Assembly: GCA_002150815.3 (NCBI GenBank)
Contig: NDFF03000024.1
Coordinates: 1-64,000 of the forward strand
Origin: Grammothele lineata
Lineage: Eukaryota > Basidiomycota > Agaricomycetes > Polyporales > Polyporaceae
DNA length: 64,000 bases
Reading direction: 5' to 3'
Shown here: positions 54,463-64,000 of the stretch, piece by piece
How the letters are laid out: the number at the start of each line of letters is the position of its first letter
How positions within the stretch are numbered: position 1 is the stretch's first letter
Notes under the pieces: generated by a model
What the model saw: only the letters and a program-made list of their open reading frames with translations
Databases searched by the model: none
Told to the model about the DNA's origin: nothing
Made by a program: the position numbers and the translations under genes

Positions 54463-56130
54463 ATGTGCATCGTTCCCGGCCCTTCAGCAAACTTCCCTGA
54501 CACAACGACGCTTTCAGACGACGGAATGAGCGGGCTGTACACCAATGCCGTACGCATCTTCCTACTGCCTCGTTGTCACAGACTGGATGTGCTGACTTAC
54601 ACCCTCCCTAGCGAGATGAGGAAGCTATCGGTGTTGAGCGGTTCGACGAAGACCACTGCCATGAACAATACGAAGCATGGCACAAGTGCGCAAAGCTTCT
54701 CCGTAAGCGGGATCATGAAAGGATCAAGGCGTGGCAGGATGAGGTAGACGGCTTCCTGAACTTTGTGAGTGCATTCATTATCTTCGTACGAGGCAGGGCC
54801 GCTGAACACAGCGCACACTGGTCAGGCGTCGCTGTTCTCTGCAGTAGTCACATTCTTCATTACCTACAGCTACCAATCGGTCCAACCAGACACTGGGGAA
54901 CAAACCGTTCAGCTTCTCCTCAGTATCTCCCAACAGCTCTCCACATCCTCTTCTTCATCATCAGACAATTTCGCTGTTCATGCAAGCGAGGCCGCTAACC
55001 TTCCACCCTTCCAACCGCAAACCTCCGCGGTCGTCCTCAACTCGCTCCTGTTCTCCTCCCTTCTCTGCAGCCTCATCGCATCAGGGAAGGGTTTGTGGGT
55101 CAAACAATGGCTGCGCGAGTTCTGCCTCGACCTCCCCCGGCGTCCGCGCGCGCTCGCCCGCGTGCAGCAGCTGCGGCACGCGGGGCTGCACGCGTGGCGC
55201 ATGCGCGCCATCATCGCCCTCATCTCCTTCTTCCTCCAACTCGCCGTCGCGCTCTTCGCCAACGCCCTCGTCCTTCTCGTCTGGCCTGTAGACCCCGTGC
55301 TCCGCTACCTCGTTTTCGCGGTGGCGGTAGCGTGGATCTCGATTACGTTGGTCGCGGCGGTGTTTCCCGTGGTATGGGTCGAGTGCCCGTACAAGAGCCC
55401 GCTCGCTCGCGTCTACCTTCGCCTTCTGTGCTTTGCGCGCGCGACCGCCCGGCGCGGCGCGTCGCCCGATCGCAATCGCGCAGACGAAGATTGCGTCAGC
55501 CCAACTGTGGCAACCCCCTCGTCCCAGAACGCCTCCCTAGAGAAATTCGAGGAGCGCCCTATGCAACCCGGTGCCTATCGCGCACCCGTACCTGTGCACG
55601 CTCACGAGACCTTTGAAGAGCGCGAGAGGCGGATCGCAGAGGAGCGCGGGATCGAGCTGGACCTCGCCGCGCTCACGTACGTGAACGACCAATACTGGGG
55701 ACACGAGAAGCTCGACGAGGTCAACAATTGCTTCCTCGACGTCGAAGATCGGTCGGCGGCGCTCGCGTGCATCGAGGGCATCATCGCGAAGCGCGTCGGT
55801 CTGTCGACGCTCGACTGCCTGCCTGAGCGCAGCGATGTCGTGCACGCGCGGGCTGGCAGGGACGTGACCGTGGTGCGCCTGATGGAGGTGTGGGGGAAGG
55901 TATATCTCGCGTCCGGGTTAAGGAACAGAGTTGAGGTTGGGGCGGTCTTCGTGGAGGTATTGGACGAGTACCGGCGCAAGCACCGGAGACAGAAGTCCAA
56001 GGCGCGGTCGCTTGTAAGCGTGAGGGCTAAGCAGCGCCGTTTGACGCTGGGAGCTGGCCTCGGACACCCACCGCTGAGCTATGCTGCGACTCATTGCATG
56101 TACCAGTATGCCATGCCCTCCGACGTTTGA
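54463..56130 (+). CDS. DUF6535-domain membrane protein 1
   Basis: Three exons (54463-54549, 54612-54764, 54826-56130), all phase 0, giving 514 residues. The DUF6535 region: YEAWHKCAKLLRKRDHERIKAWQDEVDGFLNF, ASLFSAVVTFFITYSYQSVQPDTGEQT (TM1), VVLNSLLFSSLLCSLIASGKGLWVKQWLREF (TM2 with the family's KQW), LISFFLQLAVALFANALVLLVW (TM3) and VAVAWISITLVAAVFPVVW (TM4). A cytoplasmic C-terminal half follows, with helix ERERRIAEERGIELDLAALTYVND. The family is nearly confined to Agaricomycetes and of unknown function. The start MCIVPGPSANFPD was chosen because exon 1 then joins in phase at TNA-RDEEAIG. Convergent with UBP2. Confidence 0.88.
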
Positions 56131-56417
56131 CCGAGAATTGTACTGTATACTATTCTCACGCGTGCTTCAACAACCAGCGCATTTCGCCGAAGCACCACTT
56201 TTGTAACGTGTAGTGTTCTGTTTGTACTCAGTGCTTACCTGCGATAAGACTGGAGGCGTTACGCCCACAACTAAGCTCCGAGGACAAACAAAAATGCATG
56301 GTCGACAGTGCGCGAGATTGCATATGGTAGAATACAGATGGTATGCAAATTGTCCAAGGTATGAGCTACACTATATAACGTTCCAAATCTCCGATCCAAC
56401 GAGCAAGCAAGAAAGCT

Positions 56418-59400
56418 CTAATCGTCCTGCAGGAGTAAGTCCGGGTTGAACCTGTGCACCGTCTCGATTGCATCGCAACCCTTGCGTACAAAGACCAGCT
56501 GCAGTATTTCAGAATTGGTTAGCATTGCACGTCTCAATGAGCACGAGCAGCGCGCTCGCCACTCACCATGTACGGATTCGCCGTCGAGCCTGTCGTATCA
56601 GCGAGAACCTCGTCCTTGGAAACTTTCGAAACGTCGGAATCGTTGTACTTGAACCACGACTCGGGATGATCGGGTAGGTTCCGCGAGTAGAAGAAATAGT
56701 GACCCCACGACGGTGACGAACCGCGGTGAATGAAGACCGACGTGAGCTCGTACGCGGCTGACATTTCGTCCTTCCAGATGTCTTCGAGTTGCTGCTTCAG
56801 CGTTGCCATCTTCTCCCGTTCGACGCGGAGCTGCTCGGTGACGAGCGCCTCCTCGGCCCGGAGCGAGTCGACGAGCGCGTCATCCCAGGGGAGGTCCATT
56901 ACGGTTTGCTTGGAGATGAAGTCGGCAGCATTCGCGAGCGCGGGCGCAAATGGCGCATGCTATAAAACCATCTGCATGAGTATCTAGTTACGACTTATGC
57001 GGTCAAGTCTGCCAACCTTGCCCTGAGTAAGCTTCTGGACGCGTTCGCGCGCAGCGGTGAGCTCCGAATGGATCGCTTTTGAGCGTGCCTTCTTGTCCGG
57101 GTTTGCGCTGTCGAGGAAACGGTCCATATAAATCGTCTCGCCGAACTTGACGTACGCTTGGGACTTGTATGCTTGCTGCGTGTCCCGGTTGAATTGCACG
57201 CGCTGGCAGGGTCCTCAGCACGTGTTATGACGTCACCCTACCAGCGCTGCCTACCTGGAGCTGGATTTGCAGGAGAGGCGGGAGGTCCACGAGGGAGACC
57301 TCCATCCGCTTCTTCTGCCCTGCGACCTCGACGGTGTCGTCGAAGTACCGTGCGAGGCCATCATACAGGTCGAAGCCCTCGTCACCCACGTTTACGTGTA
57401 GGTGCGAGAAGAGGTCCTCTTTCTCGTGGATCGACGACTGGTGCCGCGTGTCGTTGTCGGATGACGAGAGGGCAATGAGTCGCTGCCGTTTCTTTCCGTA
57501 GAATAATCTGCATATCCGCGTGAGCTGCCATCCCATTTTGCGTCCGGATGAGTTCCACCATACCTCTTAACGGGACTAGTCTTGTCGTCGTCAGACGTAG
57601 CCATGCCCTGGAAGTCTAACAACGCCGTCTCGATCTGGAACATGCAATTGTCCATACATTCCGATACATCGTGTTGGCGTCCTACACACGTCCTCCCATT
57701 AGCACTCGGATATATAGAGTAAATTGCTAGGAGCATCCACTCACCGAACATCATAGCCGAGTCGTCCGTCGGCCTCTTCCTCGGGGGCAGCGGCGGGGCC
57801 TTGCGCGTCTCATCCTTCATCTCAACGTCACTGTCCGCGCCTGTCGCCGGTCGCTTCTCAGGTGACGGCCCTCCACTCGCACCCGTCGAAGACGATGACG
57901 CAATAGCCTCCTCGATGAACGCAGTCGGGTCGCTAGAACTCCGCGGGCTTGCCACGTGATACGATGACGGCGGCGAATGCGCCGGAGAATCCACGTCCAT
58001 AGCCGTCTCCGCATCTCTCCCGCGCTTCCCCAACACGCTCCCAGTAGGACTCTGCGGAGGCGGCGACGTCGCCGCGCGGCCGGCAGAAGGACGGGGCGCC
58101 ATGTCGTCGACGAGCGTCGCCTCGGTGTCGTTGGACGAGTCTGTGCCGGTACGTTCCGTCTCCGCGCGGTCCGTCTCGTCCTCTTCCTCGTCCTGCGACG
58201 TCACGAGCGCGAGTTTTGCGAGCTCGAGCTCGGGCGTCACCGCGACCGTCTCGCAGTACTCCATGTTCCAGAAGAGGTCCGCGAGCAGTTTCACGACTGC
58301 GGGTTGGCTGGTGAGGAGCATGTCTGACAGAAGGGGCGGACGAACGTACACTTCTTCGAACGCGCGATCTCGCGGCGCGTGACGAGGCGTCCGCCGACGC
58401 GATGCCGCTTCAGGTCGTCATCTGTGAACTTGTGGTCTTCAAGAGACTTGGGATTTGACGAGGACAGCGAGGCGATGGCCGCGCGCAGGTCCTTGATGGT
58501 GTAGAAGTACTGCCCAACAACGATGAGTTACGCCAACCACCCGGGGCCTGAGCACGCACCTGCAGTAGCGAGTTCAGGTAGCAGGTGTTCCCGAGCTGGT
58601 TCAGGCCGCGGGGCATCTCGGGGCTTGCGTTTATCATAGTACCATCGCCCGCTGTGAGAGGGGTCAGTATCGCATTCATCCAGTGGAAGGATGGGAAACA
58701 CTCACGATCGGTGCCGGTGGAGAGGTATTGGCGTAACCGTTCGCTGTTCGTCACCTCCGCGATGACGGACAACGCCTCACGCATCCGCTCTGCCTGGCTT
58801 GGTGAGTCCTCGACCTTGACAACCACTTCGCGTCAGCCAAATAGAAAGACAAAAATGGCTAGAACATACCCGCATCGAGTATACCGTCAACAGCATCGTC
58901 TCATCCACATCCCTCGGCACATCCAACGTCGAATACGCCATCTCCGGGGACATCCCCGACCCCTTCTCGTCCTCCCACACCTTCAACAGCTTCGTGCTCT
59001 CCCTCGTCTCCGCCACGATCTTCAACGCATCATTCAGCTCCGCCCTCCTCCTCGTCGCCTCGCTCGGGACCTGCCACGCCCTCTGCCGCGCACTGCGCCA
59101 CGCCTGCGCAACAAACTCATCATCGACGTCCGCGTCGAGGTCGACGCACAGCTCCCCGTCCTTCCCGAACCCGAGCGCCGCCGCGGCGCGCGCGTAGTCT
59201 TCTGGGGTGAACCGCGCGCGCTCGCGCTCCTCCATGATCAGCGACTGCAGCTCGGTCGGGACGTCCACGCTCAGCGCGACCATCGTGTTCACGATCGCGA
59301 CCAAGTGGGAGAAGTAGATCATGGTGTTCGCGGGGTCGCACCTGCATTGCGCGAGGTACGCGAACGCGAGGTAGTCTAGAACTGAGGGTGAGTGGAGAGG

Positions 59401-61114
59401 GTTTGAGGAGGCGCTGTGGGCACGTACCCGCAGAGTACATGCTGGGCGTCATGCCCAGTGTCCGCCAAGCATCTCTGAGGGCCTCGTAGCCAACGAGCTG
59501 GTCCGGGAGGTTACCGCGCGGGACTAACGCGCTATATTAGAACTGACGCAACCGCTCAACCGTGCCCGACCGGGAGCTTACTTTGGGAGACGTGCGCGCC
59601 GACGCCTTCCTGGTACATGTCGCGCGCGCTCTCGGCTGTGACGTGCACGACCATGGCGTTGTAATTGCCGAGATCCTTCTTGTCTAACGAAAACAGATGA
59701 ACGGACGGCGAGATGTATCGCTACGCGGACATACGTACAGATCTTGTCGTATATCGCGAGCCACGCGCTCAGCTCGACCCACGCCCGCAGCAGTTTCTTC
59801 CGCGATTCCGCACCTTCCTCCGTCGCGGGGTCGATTGACGGGGGCTGCAGTACCGGTTCGTTCCCTTTCCTGTCTCCCTCGCGCAGGTCTCCGAGAGGGA
59901 AGCCGAGGATGGCGAATATTTGCTCGCTGGAAAAGGTAAGCGAAGGTACAAAGAGAGACAGTGGTTCTCACATCGTCTTATCCCACCCCAGCTTCGACTT
60001 GAAGCGCGCACCCGTCACTGGCAAAGACCGTTTCTCGTCTCTCCACAAGCGGTTGGCGATGATACTGCGCGACTCAGATGGAGCGCAGAGCGGAAGAGTA
60101 GAGTACTCACGTTTGGACCGTCTCCCAACCGGAGACAACGGTGGCGCGTGGCGTTTTGTCAACGGCAGGGTTCTTCATCTTCTCGCTCGAAAAGTCTTCG
60201 AACAAGGATAGCGGGATAACGCCAGGGATGACATCCGAGACGAGACAGTACATGGAACACTGACAACAGAGGTAGAGGTCGAGGAGCAGTTCACCATGTG
60301 TGTAGGGAGGATTGAGCTTCGTTGCGTCGACCATCTTCTCGTACCTATGCCAGTGGTGTGTGAGGTTGGCGGGCCCGAACGGCTGCTCGGTGTCACCGAT
60401 GCAAGAGTTTGTGATCCTGCGTCGTTGAAGATCTGGAAGCGGCGTTTCGGGATCTTTGACGAGAGGCGGAAGGACAGAAGAAGAGCGCCAGAGTAGAAAG
60501 ACCCAGCCATGATGTTGGCGGCAATAGTATGCGTTTGGGTGGGGAACGGCGGTGCGTACCTCGTCGGCAGAGGGTACAAAGGGCGGCGTAGGGGTAGCGA
60601 GCGCGGGGTGCGGTTGAGGGCTCACCGAGTACAGTGCATGCTCGGGGTCATGGAGGAGTTCTGCGAGGAGAGGAGGGAGGACGCCGGGACCGGGTCTCGC
60701 CTTGACCTTGCGGAGGGCAGAGTCGTACCAGCACAGCTCCTCGTGGTCGTCACGTCCGTCGATGGCGATCTTGCGAATCGCGCTGGGTTCGCCCCAAGAC
60801 TCGAAACCCCTAGTGTTGAATGTTTCCCACTGCCGATCCGGGTCGCCCCAGACGGGGGTGGGCGCCCAGGCCTGCGGATTTGAGGGAATCGGTTCGTCTT
60901 CGACAAGCTCCGGTTCGCGGAAAGGCGACGGGTCTGGAGGGATATAACCGGTGTGGGAGGAGCCGTGTGCTTTGGAGGTAGACGAGCCATAGAACGTCGA
61001 CGGATCAACCGGTGTCCGTTCCACAGGACGAGAGGGTGTCGGGGGGCGATTGTCGTTGTCTATGCCGGTGGCTCGTCGTCTGAGGGTGGCTGGCGGTGTC
61101 GTATCTTGGGTCAT
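56418..61114 (-). CDS. UBP2: Ubiquitin carboxyl-terminal hydrolase, Ubp2/USP25-28 type
   Basis: About fifteen exons and roughly 1300 residues, close to yeast Ubp2 (~1270). A ~335-residue N-terminal region (60107-61114, start MTQDTTPPATLRRR) contains a CSMYC motif. Several short exons and a long helical region follow. The catalytic core starts with the Cys box PRGLNQLGNTCYLNSLLQ (58562-58616), then RQHDVSECMDNCMFQIETALLDF (~57610-57690, a QDVxE equivalent). An acidic/Ser insert with KAPPLPPRKRP comes before it. The His box is YELTSVFIHRGSSPSWGHYFFYSR (~56690-56760), with WFKYNDSDVSKVSKDEVL. The final exon gives LVFVRKGCDAIETVHRFNPDLLLQDD, stop at 56418. It removes ubiquitin, and yeast Ubp2 works on K63 chains with the PPxY-binding ligase Rsp5. 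Cys, His and Asn/Asp catalytic residues are present. Exon edges not listed are approximate. Confidence 0.92.
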
Positions 61115-61601
61115 CGCGGAGAGAGTCGGTTGATGGGAGGTAGCGTGCGATGTATGATAGTACTCGAAGGGAGCCTAGGGACAGACGACGAAGGGTAGGA
61201 CGGGACGAGGAGGAGAGAACAGAGGGGCAGACTGCGCGGCGCGTACGCAATTTCGACATCGACGCTGTCGTCACGTGGCGGCCACGCGCGCGCTTGCCTT
61301 TCTGGGTAACTCGTCATCGCAATTCGAATTGCCCTCGAACTCAAGTTCGCTCGCCAAACGGTTGTCATAGACTTCTACTCTCTTTGCGGACATTAAGTCT
61401 AGCTATTCCTTTGTACATTGCGCCGAAACAATTGGTTCATTATATGAGTGTACCGCGCTTAAAGGTAATCACAAGGTAATCACAATGTTCGGGGAAAATG
61501 TTCTAGTACTACCATATTGATGGGGCGAGCCAAAGAACATACACGGGGTGACTATTACTACGTATTCAGATATGCACCACATATTCTGGTTGATAGCTTC
61601 C
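61115..61601. promoter_or_regulatory. UBP2 upstream region
   Basis: 487 nt between the UBP2 start and the stop of the second DUF6535 gene. Both are on the minus strand. No ORF with motifs. Confidence 0.4.
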
Positions 61602-62959
61602 TTACTTTATCTCTTCCCATAGATCCACCAAAGCCGCCACATTTGGATCAAGTCCTAGTAGATCTTTCGCACCGGGACGGTCCCATCCATCACCTAGCTT
61701 GACTCCAGTGTGCTGCAAGACGATGTCTTTAATGATTCCAGACAACTCAGTAGATTGGATTTTTGGAATGTCCCGGAAGCAAGCATTGATTGTTCCGAGT
61801 TTCGGGTGGCTCCAGTGGTGATAGTTCACGTACTTCAACGCAGCAAGGTCCAACTGCGTTCCGCGCTGTCTTGCGATTTCTCGTTCACATTCCTCAAGCG
61901 CCATGTGCTTCCCGCAGCTCTTCGGAGAGCAGGTGTGTGGTGCTACTCCGGCGAAAGTATTAACGAAGAGTGCGCGCCAGGAGAAATCCGTAGACAGCGC
62001 GCCCTTGACCTCTGGTTCACCATCTTCCCCCTTTGCCTCTGGGTCTATTTTGTTTGAAATTGGACGACGGATAAGCCGAGGGAAAGCAAATACGAGGCGT
62101 AACAAGTGGCACAGGCGGAGGAACATGTTCGCCAACGGGCTCTTGTATGGGCAACTCGGCCATAGCACGGGGAGGATAGCTGCAATGAGCGTGACGGAGA
62201 TCCACGCCACCGCTATCATCAGGACAACATAGCGCAGAACGGGGTTGATGGGCCAGACCAAGACGACTATCGCAACTGCAAGGAGTGCGACCGCAACCTG
62301 GAGGAGGAGGGAAAGGGCGGAGACCACGCCGCCCATTTTCCATGCCTTCATTGCTTCGTGCCGACTCTGAAGTATGCGAACGAGCTCGTGGGGATCGGTG
62401 GGGAGGTTGAGGGAATATTCGCGCAGCCATTGCTTCACCCACAGGCCTTTCCCGGAGGTAATGAGGCTACACAAGAGGGATAGGAGGAGTATCGAGTTGA
62501 TGACTATGTCGGAAGTGCGGGGTTGGAAGGGGAGATGAGATGTCTCTTCCGTGCGTGCGCCGGAGAGGCACTGGGCGGAAACGCGATGGAGAAGTTGCAC
62601 AATTTCTTCGCCTGTGTCGGGTCTCAACGTCTGATAGGTATTGGTTATAAAGAAGGTGATCACAGCTGAAAATATTGACGACTGGCGTATTGCTGAGTGA
62701 GTATATCGAACCGATGCAGGCAGAGAAAAACAAGACCCTCACGTATTCCAGGAATCCGTTCAATTGGTCTTGCCATGATCTGACAATTTCCTCATTGCGG
62801 CCCTTCAAAAGCTGAGCCAATTCGCCCCATTCTGCATCGTGTTTGTGTTGACTGCTTATCTCCACAGATGAACTCGGCGGTCCTATGTTCTCTTCATCTA
62901 CCTGCTAAATCAATGAGAGCCGTACCAATAGATACGGTCAGGTTTTAGCGTACGGGCAT
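61602..62959 (-). CDS. DUF6535-domain membrane protein 2
   Basis: Exons 62743-62901 and 61602-62681 are well supported. A 6-nt first exon (62954-62959, coding Met-Pro) before a GTACGC intron is the best start I find but is tentative. About 414 residues. It parallels DUF6535 protein 1 step by step: DEENIG against DEEAIG, WGELAQLLKGRNEEIVRSWQDQLNGFLEY, SSIFSAVITFFITNTYQTLRPDTGEE, LLCSLITSGKGLWVKQWLREYSLNLP, a TM pair in VSALSLLLQVAVALLAVAIVVLVWPINPVLRYVV (read in parts), SCPYKSPLANMFLRL and helix CEREIARQRGTQLDLAALKYVNY. Introns fall at matching places and phases. The two genes therefore derive from one duplication, now in opposite orientation around UBP2. Confidence 0.85.
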
Positions 62960-63651
62960 CACGGACTGTTGCGTGTTTGTATTGTCTCCGGTAGAGTGGG
63001 TCTCAGTCTAGCAGAGCACTCGACGAATGGCGGCGACTATATGCTCGCAAGCAACTCGAGCTATATATACTATGGATCGCAAGGAGAACTACACGCTCTT
63101 GAGGAGCACCCACGGCCACTGGCGTATAGACGACGAATATACACGAGAGCTAGTCCGCTTTGAACCTTACAATATAGAATATGAGATCGCGGTGGACAAA
63201 TCCACGCACTTCGCTGCATATCAAAGCGATACTCCGCAGTTAAACTGCGCTTCGAGTCTAGAAGTGTCTACTCGGGCGACCTTTAGCGATCATATCTTCA
63301 GCGGTGGGCTAACACTGGCGCGAAATGCCCCTCGCAGCTAGTAGGTCAGGAGGCCGTGCAGACGCAGAGATTCCCGTCACAGGAGACCCTATCCGGATAC
63401 TTTGAACACCAGACCTTCAACATGCTTTCCGGTCCACTGTCTCATTCGATCGATTGGTCGCTATAACGCACTACCTTGCAGTATGATGTTTCATGCCACA
63501 GGTGAGATGCCAAGCCACATTGACACTGCAAGTTGCGAAATGAGTGTCGAGAGTTCCGCGAAGATCCATAATAATATAAAAGCCGTTCTAAGCACTCCGT
63601 CTACCCAAAAATAGCATTCAGAATACACGCGTAGAATATAAGCGTGAGCAA
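62960..63651. other. Spacer near the right edge
   Basis: Short ORFs only. The 5' part probably holds the promoter of DUF6535 gene 2. Confidence 0.4.
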
Positions 63652-63999
63652 TCACAGAGTATACAAATCCACACGCCCAAACATCTGAACTAGATTATTA
63701 TGTTCATACGCCAAGCGCATCACCAATGTCGTTCCGGGCCCCTCGTTCATTGGGCATCTAGAGAAGCTCAGCACAAACGCCCGCACACCATCAACCTCGA
63801 CGCTCCGTGAACCGTCTGGCCAACCCTCAATGTGGTCCTTAGGACACACGTGCGCAGTGCCCTCGAGAGTATTGCCGATGGTCATCGTGGCCCAGTGTCT
63901 TAACGCTGACGGGTCGGCGTCGCACATCCCGAGCCGGATGGAGAACACATTCCCAAAGGGTTCAGGGTATAAAAAGACCCTGGCGAAGCGGAGAACCAA
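63652..63999 (-). CDS. C-terminal part of an unrecognised gene, cut by the window edge
   Basis: An open frame of 115 residues runs in from the right edge and stops at 63652. It reads as folded protein with balanced composition: FARVFLYPEPFGNVFSIRLG, HWATMTIGNTLEGTAHVCP, DGVRAFVLSFSRCPMNEGPG, VMRLAYEHNNLVQMFGRVDL. The pattern of alternating hydrophobics suggests beta strands. I do not recognise the family. The apparent Met at 63999 need not be the true start. Confidence 0.5.
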   Translation of the reverse strand: MVLRFARVFLYPEPFGNVFSIRLGMCDADPSALRHWATMTIGNTLEGTAHVCPKDHIEGWPDGSRSVEVDGVRAFVLSFSRCPMNEGPGTTLVMRLAYEHNNLVQMFGRVDLYTL

Positions 64000-64000
64000 G

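Overview
The window looks like a chromosome-end region of an agaricomycete (basidiomycete) fungus. The evidence is dense short introns (about 50-70 nt, GT..AG, often with CTRAY branch points), high GC in genes, TTAGGG-type telomere repeats, and gene families typical of Agaricomycetes (HET-domain, DUF6535, Mx-like dynamins, single-pass secreted/TM glycoproteins). All gene models were spliced by eye. For the models with listed exons I checked that reading phase is kept across every junction and that the total is a multiple of three.

Left end (1-5440): a Penelope-like retroelement of the endonuclease-less, telomere-associated kind (Coprina-like). It has a gag-like ORF1, an RT, two tandem pseudo-LTRs each holding a complete type I hammerhead ribozyme, a covarying hairpin next to each ribozyme, and three perfect CCTAAC units at the pLTR/pLTR junction. 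The CCCTAA orientation on the + strand puts the chromosome end to the left. From 5.4 to 7.2 kb is gene-poor DNA with a decayed Sec61-alpha exon.

7-13.9 kb: thioredoxin reductase (-), a Rho2-type GTPase with a 7-nt micro-exon (-), and an intron-bearing tRNA-Cys (+). 14.4-27.3 kb: three tandem Mx-like dynamin GTPases (-), the first carrying a 508-nt insertion or intron and an altered G3 motif. 28.9-32.9 kb: mitochondrial NADH-cytochrome b5 reductase (-) head-to-head with the Hog1 stress MAP kinase (+). 34.8-37.0 kb: a HET-domain protein.

38.3-52.6 kb: five paralogous type I membrane glycoproteins, four clustered and one beyond a DUF3292 membrane-protein gene. All share a ~170-residue ectodomain, a Ser/Thr-rich stalk, one TM helix and a cytoplasmic tail. 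In three of them the tail ends in a coiled-coil-like segment plus a terminal PPxY/LPxY motif; in the other two that ending is replaced. This is the best candidate here for an undescribed receptor or adaptor system. A dead HET-domain fragment lies inside the region.

54.4-63 kb: a Ubp2-like ubiquitin protease (-) lies between two DUF6535 membrane-protein genes in opposite orientation. A partial unknown gene is cut by the right edge.

Gene-poor stretches were searched for ORFs joined by plausible introns; what I could and could not see is stated for each.
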